Source: Ciceribacter lividus
Lineage (GTDB): Bacteria; Pseudomonadota; Alphaproteobacteria; Rhizobiales; Rhizobiaceae
NCBI RefSeq assembly: GCF_003337715.1
Contig: NZ_QPIX01000001.1
Location: 62,001-126,000, forward strand
Length of the DNA: 64,000 nucleotides
Direction: 5' to 3'
The position numbers were made by a program, and so were the translations under genes. This document shows, in pieces, positions 27,640 to 35,295 of the stretch. Under the pieces are notes generated by a model. That model was not told the origin of the DNA. It made no database searches and was given only the letters and a program-made list of their open reading frames with translations. How positions within the stretch are numbered: position 1 is the stretch's first letter; every line of letters starts with the position of its first letter.

Positions 27640-28029
27640 CTATTCCTTGTTCTGCATGTGATGGGCGAGCCGTTCGACCGGATCCCAGATGATGTTCCGC
27701 AGCATTTCACTCTCGATGGTCTCGTCGAGAGCCTGCCGGAAGCAGAGGAGCCATTCGTCGCGCTCGACCGGGCCGATTTCTGCAAACATGTGCCGCCGGC
27801 GCAGCATCGGATGGCCGCGCTTCTCCATGTAAATGGGCGGGCCACCGAGATAGCCGGTCAGATATTCGTAGAACTTCTCTTCGCTGCCGCTCAGATCCTT
27901 CGGGTGGACGGCGCGGCAGTGGGCCGCTTCCGGCAGCGTGTCCATGAGATGGTAGAAATGCCGGACCAGCGCGCGGACAGTGGTGTCGCCGCCGATCGCT
28001 TCGTAGAGCGTGATTACGTCTTCAGTCAC
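27640..28029 (-). CDS. Group II truncated haemoglobin
   Basis: 129 residues from a GTG at 28029 that has GAGG eight nt upstream; no ATG fits. The 2-on-2 globin features are present: B10 tyrosine (Tyr26, HFYHLMD), the proximal histidine in PMLRRRHMF (His80) and the G8 tryptophan (Trp93, ERDEWLLCF) typical of group II (TrHbO-like) globins. Proposed roles of the group are O2 or NO/peroxide chemistry; the sequence alone does not choose. Possibly an operon with the DUF423 gene. Confidence 0.9.
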   Translation of the reverse strand: MTEDVITLYEAIGGDTTVRALVRHFYHLMDTLPEAAHCRAVHPKDLSGSEEKFYEYLTGYLGGPPIYMEKRGHPMLRRRHMFAEIGPVERDEWLLCFRQALDETIESEMLRNIIWDPVERLAHHMQNKE

Positions 28030-28142
28030 CGATAGAACCTCAAGGAGCCGCCATGCTCTACATGGCGGGTTTGAAGCGGTAGCGCAACCGTGCGGGCGGC
28101 CATGCGGCGATCGGGCACATGTCCGGCGCGCAGGGTAAACGT

Positions 28143-28212
28143 CGTCGATCGCCTGCCTTCGTCTGCGGATGCCCGGCGGCACGGAGACGAGGGCGGTGGC
28201 AGGCGATCGACG
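28143..28212. repeat. 15-bp perfect inverted repeat (long hairpin) between globin and protease genes
   Basis: CGTCGATCGCCTGCC (28143-28157) and its exact reverse complement (28198-28212) are 40 nt apart, with partial extra pairing inside (GTCT/AGAC). It lies after the protease stop codon and may be its transcript end or a processing hairpin. There is no good T-run, so I do not call it an intrinsic terminator. The remaining 228-bp gap holds no gene. Confidence 0.6.
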
Positions 28213-28257
28213 CCGACCCCGGGGTGGCGCCGGGTCGGAGTATCCGGCGTGGCCGGA

Positions 28258-29208
28258 TCAGTTGTCGCATTTGGCCTGGCGCACGTGCTCCATCAGCCGC
28301 TCGGTGTCGGCGGTAAAGAGGGGGCCGTTTTCCTCGTCGTCGACGCCCTCGAGATGGTGCGAGTTGAGGCTGACGACGAGGTTGTCATCGACGCCGCCGT
28401 CGACCTTGAAGCTGGCAAACCAGGCGCCGCCGCTGTTGCCGCTGCGCATCGGATTGCCCTTCATGGTGACGATGCCGCCGGAGATCGACGACCACTGGCC
28501 GTCAACCTTGTAGAGATAGCGCCCCTGGTCGTAGTTGTTCGGATAGCCGACGGCGGTGATCGCATCGTCCTCGGGCTCGCCGGTGCGAAGGGCGAGCGGC
28601 GGGCGCCCGTCGTCGACATCTGTCAGGATGAAGGCGTAGTCGTAGGCGAAGTTCTCCGACGGCGTGTGATAGGACGTGAAGAGCGACATGCATTTCCAGC
28701 CGACGTCCTGCGTGGAGACGCCGTTCGTGTAGCCACGCTGGAAGAGGAAGTCGCTGTTCCAGTCGTGGGCGTCGTCGGTGTCGTAGACGCAATGCGCCGC
28801 GGTCAGCACCACCTTGAAATCCTCGGTGAACTGCGCCGTGCAGGCGTAGAGATTGCCGTCGGCCTTGCGGAAGATGAGCCGCCCCGTACTCCAGTAGGGA
28901 TTGGCGGCATTGGGGTTGTCGACCCGCTCCGGCACGCCCTGCTGCCTGAGGTTTGATTTTCTTTCGATCTCCGGGGCGCCGGGGCTCAGTTCGCGGAAGC
29001 GCTCTTTCATTTCCTCGAGCGCTTCCGGGCTCACGGTCCTCTCAGGCAAGGGAACGGCGGTCTCGACGTCCTCCGCGGTGAGCATGTCGGCGCCGGTGTT
29101 CTTCAGGTTCTCGATCTTCAGCCCGTTCGCCGCGGCGGCTGGCGCGACGACAAGGAGGGCGGTGGCCGCCAGGCTCGCCCCGGCAAAGCGAATGGATATG
29201 CGTTTCAT
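28258..29208 (-). CDS. Secreted trypsin-like serine protease (S1 family)
   Basis: 316 residues with a signal peptide (SLAATALLVVAPAAAA). The chymotrypsin-fold catalytic triad is clear: His139 in LTAAHCVYD, Asp190 in AYDYAFILT and Ser259 in RSGNSGGAW. A pro-region of about 75 residues separates the signal peptide from the protease domain. Two cysteine pairs are possible (Cys123/140 and others), fitting a periplasmic or extracellular location. Substrate unknown. Confidence 0.88.
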   Translation of the reverse strand: MKRISIRFAGASLAATALLVVAPAAAANGLKIENLKNTGADMLTAEDVETAVPLPERTVSPEALEEMKERFRELSPGAPEIERKSNLRQQGVPERVDNPNAANPYWSTGRLIFRKADGNLYACTAQFTEDFKVVLTAAHCVYDTDDAHDWNSDFLFQRGYTNGVSTQDVGWKCMSLFTSYHTPSENFAYDYAFILTDVDDGRPPLALRTGEPEDDAITAVGYPNNYDQGRYLYKVDGQWSSISGGIVTMKGNPMRSGNSGGAWFASFKVDGGVDDNLVVSLNSHHLEGVDDEENGPLFTADTERLMEHVRQAKCDN

Positions 29209-29354
29209 GACCTTGGCCTTTCTCTTCCGGCAAGGCGTTCCGCTCCTCGCAGAGGGAGGAGACGGCGCCTTTGACCTTCGGTGTCGTGGAAAGCGTGACC
29301 TCTCGGGTGCCCAGCGGCCGGCCCGGATGGAACCGGCCGCCGGGGCGGGGGCGA

Positions 29355-30050
29355 TCAGAGCAGCAGCGGCGTCCGCAGCTCGATGAGCCCCTGCTCGAGC
29401 AGGCCCTTCGACGAGGCTTCGGGGACGAAGACGCCGCGGTCCGGATCGTATTTCAGCGTCATGGAATTGACACCGCCGCCGAACTTGGCGACCGCCGTAT
29501 GGCCGATGATCTTGGTGATGATCGTCTCGCTGGAGAACTGGCTCTGCAGCCAGATGTAGATGGTGGTGAACGGCGTCATCTGGATCTGCTGGGTGGCGAG
29601 CACCGTCTGGGCGGAGATCGGCTTGCGCTCCGCCGGCTTCTTGTTGATGAGCGCCGACTGCGACAGGCCGAAGGTGAGATAGGGGTACTGCGAGTTCGGC
29701 ATGTCGTTGTTGGCGGCAAAGGTGCCACCGGGGATCGAGGCGTCCTTCTGGAAGGGGTTGAAGACGGCCGCCGAGGTGAACGGATAGTAGCCGGCGTCAA
29801 GTGCGGGGCCGGGCGTCACCTCGGAGAGCTTGGTGATGCTCGCCCCCTGGGCGACCGCGGTGGTGGAGGCGAAGACCCAGTAGTCTTCCGTCCATTCGAC
29901 CGTGGTCGACTGGAACGGGTCGATCGACAGCCAGATGACGTTCGGGTCGCCGCTGCCGACCGGCTTTGCGAGCGTGATGCGCTGTTGGGCGGCCTTGATG
30001 TTCTTCAGGTCGTCCGGTGCGATGTTCAGGGTCAAGCTATAGTTGGGCAT
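29355..30050 (-). CDS. Unrecognised 231-residue protein
   Basis: I do not recognise a family. The product has no signal peptide, no cysteine and no membrane segment. It is rich in aromatic, Thr, Ser and Pro residues (VIWLSIDPFQSTTVEW, TEDYWVFASTTAV, TPFTTIYIWLQSQ), with alternating hydrophobic strands that suggest an all-beta fold such as a lectin or jelly roll. It stands alone next to a serine recombinase and an AT-rich gap, so it may be acquired. Start chosen at the only strong ATG. Confidence 0.7.
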   Translation of the reverse strand: MPNYSLTLNIAPDDLKNIKAAQQRITLAKPVGSGDPNVIWLSIDPFQSTTVEWTEDYWVFASTTAVAQGASITKLSEVTPGPALDAGYYPFTSAAVFNPFQKDASIPGGTFAANNDMPNSQYPYLTFGLSQSALINKKPAERKPISAQTVLATQQIQMTPFTTIYIWLQSQFSSETIITKIIGHTAVAKFGGGVNSMTLKYDPDRGVFVPEASSKGLLEQGLIELRTPLLL

Positions 30051-30410
30051 TTCCCATATCCTTTTTCTCGGGGTGAACGATGCGCTTCGGAAGGCGCCGT
30101 CTGCGTCTCGAAAGCGTTCCTATTTGCGCAATCGCCGAAATCCAGTTTGCAACTCGTGATTTTGCTGAGGTTGCGAGCCTTTCCCGGGCGGGAGACGGGT
30201 GTTGTCGCCGATATGGCGAAATTGTCTTTGTTTTTCAATTGTGTAGTATCTATGCGAGACGGATGGCAACAAATTCGCCGGTCCTCTCGGCGTCATGATA
30301 TGTATACTTATAGATGTATTTTCTTGTTGACCTGTACTTAAGGATGTGCTCAAAAGGGAACGTTTATGATACATATCGCCTTCGAGGCCCGGGTGTTTTC
30401 GGAGGCTTCG
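30051..30410. other. AT-rich divergent region with short inverted and direct repeats
   Basis: 360 bp between the unknown gene and the recombinase, clearly more AT-rich than its surroundings. GATATGTAT (30297-30305) and its complement ATACATATC (30369-30377) form a 9-bp inverted repeat, and two related TGTA/CTTA/GATGT blocks lie between them. Possible promoter and recombinase-binding region. No gene seen. Confidence 0.5.
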
Positions 30411-31055
30411 ATGCCGGCGGGCGACCTAGAAACGGATGCGCTTTCGACGATGCGGATAGGCTATGCGCGTGTATCGACGTCTGACCAGAACATAGACCTG
30501 CAGCTGCAGGCGCTCTCGGAGGCCGGATGCGACCATGTCTTCACCGACCAGGGCCATTCCGGCGCCTCGCGCAACCGCCCGGGCCTGGTGCAGTCCATGC
30601 GCCGGCTGAAACCGGGCGACACGCTCGTCATCTGGCGGCTCGACCGGCTGGGGCGGTCGCTCTCGCATCTCATCGAGGTGGTGAGCGAGCTCGGGCGTCG
30701 TAACATCGGCCTCTACTCGATCACCGAGGCGATCAACACGGCGTCCGCCGGCGGCATCCTGATCTTCCACATCATGGGGGCGCTTGCGGAATTCGAGCGG
30801 ACGCTGATCTCGGAGCGGACCAAGGCCGGCATGTCGGCGGCACGCGCCCGCGGCCGACAGATCGGCCGGCCGGTGAAACTTCGGCCCGACAGCGTCGCCG
30901 ACGCGATGCAGGCGATCGGGGCCGGCGAACTCTCGGCCACCGATGCCGCCCGCGAGCTCGGGGTCAGCCGTGCCACGCTCTACCGGGCGATGGGACGCAA
31001 GCGCCGCAAGGGCGAGTGCGGTGCGCTGGACCTGCTGGGCGAGGTGCTCGCCTGA
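30411..31055 (+). CDS. Serine site-specific recombinase (resolvase/invertase family)
   Basis: DNA recombinase of the small Hin/Tn3-resolvase group. The catalytic domain starts MRIGYARVSTSDQN (serine nucleophile in RVSTSDQ), with LQALSEAGCDHVFTDQGHSG, RLDRLGRSLSHL and the E-helix, and ends in a C-terminal HTH (LSATDAARELGVSRATLYRA). The ATG at 30411 has GGAGG five nt upstream. The family usually begins at the ATG at 30450, and an upstream ATG at 30366 is also possible. No transposase or invertible gene is obvious beside it. Confidence 0.88.
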   Translation: MPAGDLETDALSTMRIGYARVSTSDQNIDLQLQALSEAGCDHVFTDQGHSGASRNRPGLVQSMRRLKPGDTLVIWRLDRLGRSLSHLIEVVSELGRRNIGLYSITEAINTASAGGILIFHIMGALAEFERTLISERTKAGMSAARARGRQIGRPVKLRPDSVADAMQAIGAGELSATDAARELGVSRATLYRAMGRKRRKGECGALDLLGEVLA

Positions 31056-31256
31056 CCGGCCGGGCGGCTCGCGATCGTAGGCGAGAGCGCCCGTACGGCT
31101 ATCCCTTGCCCTCCGTGTGCCTCGCTTCCCTGACGCGAACCGTCTCCGGCCTTTTTGGGGCTTTCTCCCGTTTTTTCCGCCTCGGTCGCCGGCCGGGCCT
31201 TGCGCGGATTGCGCGCGTCATGGGACGCTTTGCACGAATTTCGTCAGGGGGAACAC

Positions 31257-31559
31257 ATGAGACGCATGATCGCCGCCGTCATCGCAACGGCACTCGCAAC
31301 GCCGGCCGCCGCTGCGCTTTCCGGATTTTACGACAGCGCCGAGCGGATCAACACGATCCTCGCGAGCCCGGAGGTGGCGAACGCCGTCCGCCAGGCGCCG
31401 GTCGGCGCGATCTCCAACACCGGCACGCGCAAGGACGGAGCGAGCGAATGGCAGGTGCGGACGCAGGAATGCGACCTCATCGTCTACCTCGTGCCCATCC
31501 TGCCCGAAGGACCGGGCAAGACGACTTATCGGGTCGAGGTTCCGGGGAAATGTGAGTGA
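31257..31559 (+). CDS. Small secreted hypothetical protein
   Basis: 100 residues with a signal peptide (MIAAVIATALATPAAAA). The mature part has two cysteines (QECDLIVYLVPI and the C-terminal GKCE), which could form a disulfide, and no recognised domain. The ATG at 31257 follows CAGGGGGAAC. Function unknown. Confidence 0.7.
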   Translation: MRRMIAAVIATALATPAAAALSGFYDSAERINTILASPEVANAVRQAPVGAISNTGTRKDGASEWQVRTQECDLIVYLVPILPEGPGKTTYRVEVPGKCE

Positions 31560-31580
31560 GGGGGGAGGGGCGGGAGAGGA

Positions 31581-31837
31581 TTAGTCCCTAAGCGCGGTGA
31601 CCTTTGCAATTACACGATTGCGAATGATCGCTTCGTCTTCCATGCTCAAAACCGTTGAACACGGCTCCTTTGGTCCGGTCGGCAGGTCAGCTGTTGACGT
31701 CGGTCTTTCCATTTGGCGACTATCTTCTGGTCGATCCCGTAACGCTTAGAAGGCGCCCTTAGGTTCTCTTGACTATTCTGTATTGCTCGACGGATCGCCT
31801 CATTCGTCGTGGCGCTCCTGTGTAGAGTCTGTCGCGC
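31581..31837 (-). pseudogene. Decayed IS481-family transposase N-terminal fragment
   Basis: Read on the minus strand, one frame gives a degenerate start followed by SKRYGIDQKIVAKWK. After a one-base deletion near 31699 the next frame continues ADLPTGPKEPCSTVLS and EDEAII, then runs to a stop at 31583-31581. This is the N-terminal HTH segment of IS481-type transposases (homologues read roughly LSKRYGINQKTVAKWKKR, then TSVADLPTGPKEPKSTVLS). The catalytic DDE part is absent, so it is a dead remnant. Upstream, 31838-32014 shows nothing I can identify. Confidence 0.72.
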
Positions 31838-32014
31838 AGTGCATCCCTCCCTTCATGTGAGAAAATTGCGCCATCAAAATCTGGGATCAAGTGCCTGCAA
31901 CCACCCCTTTTCCCGACATCTCGACCACTCCAGATTCTTCCTTCTCTAGGCGACATCACCTTGGACGTCCCGGGCCGGTGGCGATCGTCCATTTCGGCTC
32001 TTCTTCAACATCGG

Positions 32015-32632
32015 CTATTTTTCAATGGCAGCGCGGAAGCCTTCGAGCGCACCTGCTCTTCTCAGGAATTCACGGGCTGCAGGAATGTCTGCATCGTCTC
32101 CCAGAGCAACGACTCCAAAGCCTACGTCGTCGGTGGGATAACATGCTAGGCCAAGCTTCTCCACAACCAAGAAGCAGTGCCCATGCACGCCGTAAACCAG
32201 CAGCCGGCAGATAAGCAGGTTACGGAAGACCACCGGCTGATACTTGCCGATACGAAAAACCTTGAAATTCGTCCAAATCCCTTCGATCGCAGCTTCATAC
32301 AGCGCTGATCCGTAGTCATGGCCGAATTCGTCATTGTAGCTCAGCCTTCGGATCAGCCCGGCCGACATTGGAGATTTCACGAGAGCCAGATTCCGCTCGT
32401 CGTCCAGAACGTCCCCGCTGTGGCCAACTTGATCGGCATTTATGTGCAACGACGATACCATGGCGACGTCATGCAACCATTCGGCAAAGAACTCGCAGAA
32501 GAAGTCGGCAACGACTTCCGCCATGCCGGGTTTGTATTTCGCCGCCTTTTCGAAATACCCCACAAAACCCGGAGAGCTGCCATAGCCGTCCAAGTTGACA
32601 GAGTTGAGGACGAGACTGAGCATATCATTCAT
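32015..32632 (-). CDS. Unrecognised 205-residue protein in plastic region
   Basis: No family recognised. The product is acidic, has no signal peptide, and has a hydrophobic patch VVFRNLLICRLLVYGVHGHCFLV. Base composition is lower in GC than the neighbouring genes. It lies between a dead IS fragment and IS-end-like repeats beside a tRNA gene, so it is probably acquired. The start could also be the ATG three codons in. No convincing ribosome site was found. Confidence 0.55.
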   Translation of the reverse strand: MNDMLSLVLNSVNLDGYGSSPGFVGYFEKAAKYKPGMAEVVADFFCEFFAEWLHDVAMVSSLHINADQVGHSGDVLDDERNLALVKSPMSAGLIRRLSYNDEFGHDYGSALYEAAIEGIWTNFKVFRIGKYQPVVFRNLLICRLLVYGVHGHCFLVVEKLGLACYPTDDVGFGVVALGDDADIPAAREFLRRAGALEGFRAAIEK

Positions 32633-32718
32633 CGTTGCAGCCCGAGACAGGGTGATATTCGATAGCTACCGCGGGATTTCATTGTCCGGAAAGGTCGCCG
32701 ACGCGCCACAGTCAGAGG

Positions 32719-32763
32719 CTGTCACCCATGTCCTAGGGACAGACTGTTGCCTATGTCTCTGGG
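32719..32763. mobile_element. Tandem IS-end-like repeats beside tRNA-Arg
   Basis: Two 20-nt units, CTGTCACCCATGTCCTAGGG and CTGTTGCCTATGTCTCTGGG, start 25 bp apart and agree at 14 of 20 positions. Tandem CTGT...ATGTC...GGG units resemble the multiple terminal repeats of IS21-type elements. No matching transposase is present, so this would be one surviving end. Confidence 0.45.
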
Positions 32764-32781
32764 CTAGACAATTGGAAAAAA

Positions 32782-32858
32782 TGGCGCACCCGACAGGATT
32801 CGAACCTGTGACCTTTGGAATCGGAATCCAACACTCTATCCAGCTGAGCTACGGGTGC
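32782..32858 (-). tRNA. tRNA-Arg (anticodon CCG)
   Basis: A 77-nt cloverleaf on the minus strand. The acceptor GCACCCG pairs with CGGGTGC. The D-arm is AGCTCAGCTGGATAGAGT, the anticodon stem TTGGA/TCCAA encloses loop TTCCGAT with anticodon CCG, and the T-arm contains GGTTCGAATCC. CCA is encoded at 32784-32782. It reads CGG arginine codons. Confidence 0.97.
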
Positions 32859-33199
32859 TCCGTCGGCCTGTGCGGCCGAAGCGCTGACGAAGCGGTCATA
32901 CCCCAGACTCGGTTCGCCTGCAATCGCGAAAATGAATGGAACGGGTCTTTGCCCCGCGCCTTCGCCCGTCTGTCCTCCCGCGCCGGGATCGCTGCGGGCA
33001 GGGGGGGCGTCGCACTTCGTCCTGCGATCGGCCGAAGGTATTTGCGAAAAAGACATACTTTTTCAGAATATATTTGTTTCTTAGTCACTTGGGCGGTGAG
33101 GCTTGTGCCGCTCAGGTGTTCTTGTACTATGACGCAAGGCTTCGTCGGGAATGCGTGCGGCATCCTCCCGCGGAGCGGAGTGGGGGGAATGGCGCAAGC
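32859..33199. other. Intergenic region between tRNA-Arg and the MarR gene
   Basis: 341 bp without a credible gene. An AT-rich patch at about 33045-33090 (TTTTTCAGAATATATTTG) is the likely MarR promoter. The side near 32859 should carry the tRNA promoter. Confidence 0.5.
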
Positions 33200-33664
33200 A
33201 TGCCGAAAACAAAAACCGGGGAAACACATCCATCGTCGGCAATCGATTTTTCGATGATGGAAGACGCGGTCGGATACCGTTTGCGCCGGGCGCAACTGGC
33301 CGTCTTCCAGCAATTCAACGAGGCATTCGCCGCCAAGGACCTGCGCCCGACGGACTTTGCCGTTCTCCTGCTTTTGAGCGGCAACCAGGGTCTGAAGCAG
33401 AGCGAGGTCGCCGAAGCGCTCGGCATCCAGCGGGCGAATTTCGTCGCGATCGTCGACGGCCTCGAGGGAAAGGGGCTGGTCGAACGCCGGAAGTCGGAGA
33501 CGGACCGGCGCGTGCAGGCGCTCTACACGACCAGGGCCGGCTGCGACTATCTGGAGGAACTGATGCCGATCTGGGCGGCGCACGAGGAGCGCCTGATCGC
33601 GCGGCTCGGCGGCACGAAAGAGCGGGACCAGCTTATTGATCTGCTGAAGCGCCTCTGCGACTGA
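33200..33664 (+). CDS. MarR-family transcriptional regulator
   Basis: 154-residue winged-helix protein. The HTH is at about 55-100 (NQGLKQSEVAEALGIQRANF, VAIVDGLEGKGLVERR) and the wing carries the DRR motif (KSETDRRVQALYTT). Helices at both ends form the dimer interface. The start at 33200 is the last ATG before the conserved domain. No obvious target operon is divergent from it, so its ligand (often a phenolic compound) and regulon are unknown. Confidence 0.88.
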   Translation: MPKTKTGETHPSSAIDFSMMEDAVGYRLRRAQLAVFQQFNEAFAAKDLRPTDFAVLLLLSGNQGLKQSEVAEALGIQRANFVAIVDGLEGKGLVERRKSETDRRVQALYTTRAGCDYLEELMPIWAAHEERLIARLGGTKERDQLIDLLKRLCD

Positions 33665-33669
33665 GAGGT

Positions 33670-34140
33670 TCAGGCGAGCCGGGCAAGCGCCTCGTCGATC
33701 AGCAGGTTGGCGATCTTCATCCGCATGTTGGCGGCATCACGGAAAGCCTCATGAACGCCGTCCGGGTGATTGGCGCGGGCAAACCGGCGCCGCTTTTCGG
33801 CAAGCGTCGCGGCGGTGTCGCTCGCTAAAAGCGCCAGATCCTCGGCGATCTCCTGCGGCGAGAGCCGGGCAAGGTGCGCCGGCATGACGGGCGGCTCTTC
33901 CGGCGGCGCCGGTTCCGCCGGCTGCACAACGGTCTCCGCCTGTCCGTCCTCCGCCATCAGGTCGCGATAGAGGTCTTCGGCCTGCCTGCCGGCCGTTCCG
34001 GGTGCGGCGCCGGCCTCGCGAACGAAGCCGGACGAGAGCCCCGAAACGCGGTAGGCGCGCGGCACATCATCGTCGTCTTCGACTGCGCGTTCCGCCGCGA
34101 GCCGTTCCACCACCGACTGGAAAACCGATCGTCCGAACAC
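33670..34140 (-). CDS. Hypothetical protein with J-domain-like C-terminus
   Basis: 156 residues. The N-terminal half is acidic and proline-rich (PAEPAPPEEPPVMPAHL). The C-terminal 55 residues (SPQEIAEDLALLASDTAATL, then KRRRFARANHPDGVHEAF) carry an HPD tripeptide after a basic helix, like helix II and the loop of DnaJ J-domains, followed by a third helix ending IANLLIDEALARL. A co-chaperone-like role is inferred only from the HPD. Its stop lies 5 bp from the convergent MarR stop. Confidence 0.72.
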   Translation of the reverse strand: MFGRSVFQSVVERLAAERAVEDDDDVPRAYRVSGLSSGFVREAGAAPGTAGRQAEDLYRDLMAEDGQAETVVQPAEPAPPEEPPVMPAHLARLSPQEIAEDLALLASDTAATLAEKRRRFARANHPDGVHEAFRDAANMRMKIANLLIDEALARLA

Positions 34141-34211
34141 CCTGCTCTCCGCCTGAGAAGCCTGTTTCGCGTGGTATTTTAGGCCGTGAGCATGGTGCCG
34201 GACTGACCTCG

Positions 34212-35180
34212 TCAGCCGGGGATCGCGAGACGCACGGCGCCGGTCGTCTGCCCGGCCTCCATGTCGCGGTGGGCCGTCGCGGCCTCGGCAAGCGCGTAAG
34301 TGTGGCCGGCGGGGACCTCAAAGCCGTCGCGCAACAGGGCAAACCATTCGCGCGCCGCGGCATGGTAGGCTTCACGGTCCTGCGTCAGCGCGAGGATGCT
34401 CGGCCGGGTGAAGAAGCGGTTGTTGAGGGCCGCCGGCTCGATGGCCGGCACCGGACCCGCAACCTGACCGACATTGGCGAGCGTTCCGAAGGGCCGCAGG
34501 ACCTTGAGCGTCCTCGCCGTCGTATCCGCCCCGATGCCGTCGATCGCGAACTCGACGCCACGCCCGCCGGTGAGACGCAGCGTTTCGTCGACGAAGTCGG
34601 TCTCTCTGTAGGGTATGGCGTGATCCAGTCCGTGGAGGCGGGCGAGCGCCGCCTTTTCTGGCGAACCGACGGTGCCGATCGTGCGCGCGCCGATCCGTTT
34701 CGCCCAGCGTGTGAGGATGAGGCCGAGGCCGCCGGCGGCTGCGTGAATGAGCACGGTATCGCCGGCCTTCACGCGACCGACGGTGACGAGCAGCATATGG
34801 GCGGTCAGGCCCCGCAGCAGCGATCCGGCGACCTTTTCGTCCGGCAGGTCGTCGCCGAGACGAAGGACCCGGCCCCGGGGCAGGGTGCGGACCGTGGCGT
34901 AGCTTCCGGCCGGCAGGCCGGCATAGCCAACCCGGTCGCCGACCTTCAGGTCTGTGACGTCTTCCGCCACCGCCTCAACGACGCCGGTGGCCTCGACGCC
35001 GGGAACGGCCGGCAAGGGAAGCGGATAGAGGCCGGAACGATGATAGATGTCGACGAAGTTGACGCCCGCCATCGTCTGACGGATCCGGACCTCGCCGGCG
35101 GCAGGCGGCATGACCGGCCGTTCGGCGTTTCGAAGAACGTCGGGGGTGCCGGGTTGTGCAAATTCCATGACCAAATTCAT
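34212..35180 (-). CDS. qor: NADPH:quinone oxidoreductase (zeta-crystallin/Qor type)
   Basis: 322-residue cytosolic MDR-superfamily enzyme without structural zinc. The catalytic half includes AGVNFVDIYHRSGLYPLPLP and VPGVEATGVVEAV. The NADPH-binding Rossmann motif is IHAAAGGLGLILTRWAK (about 146-162). One-electron or two-electron reduction of quinones is known for the family. It is divergent from a LysR-type gene across 115 bp containing a 12-bp palindrome, so it is the likely target of that regulator. Confidence 0.92.
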   Translation of the reverse strand: MNLVMEFAQPGTPDVLRNAERPVMPPAAGEVRIRQTMAGVNFVDIYHRSGLYPLPLPAVPGVEATGVVEAVAEDVTDLKVGDRVGYAGLPAGSYATVRTLPRGRVLRLGDDLPDEKVAGSLLRGLTAHMLLVTVGRVKAGDTVLIHAAAGGLGLILTRWAKRIGARTIGTVGSPEKAALARLHGLDHAIPYRETDFVDETLRLTGGRGVEFAIDGIGADTTARTLKVLRPFGTLANVGQVAGPVPAIEPAALNNRFFTRPSILALTQDREAYHAAAREWFALLRDGFEVPAGHTYALAEAATAHRDMEAGQTTGAVRLAIPG

Positions 35181-35249
35181 CGTCTGCTCCTATGTGCGGA
35201 AGGTCTGTGTCCTCACGGTCCGGAGCTGTTTTAAGATAGTCGATGAATG

Positions 35250-35261
35250 TGCAATATTGCA
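35250..35261. promoter_or_regulatory. Palindrome in the qor-lysR divergent promoter
   Basis: TGCAATATTGCA is a perfect 12-bp palindrome 34 nt before the LysR start codon and 70 nt before the qor start, of the A/T-centred type LysR proteins recognise. Further TGCA/ATGCA half-sites follow it. Confidence 0.5.
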
Positions 35262-35295
35262 GAAATATGCATGTTGTATGTGGAAATTTGCACAA

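Noticed and set aside
32751..33056. 101-codon minus-strand frame across the tRNA
   Set aside because: Its recognisable part is the translated tRNA-Arg sequence, a common false gene.
30411..33664. A prophage or large integrative element at tRNA-Arg
   Set aside because: Only a resolvase, a dead IS fragment and one orphan gene are present. No integrase, structural or replication gene, and no repeat of the tRNA 3' end, was found.
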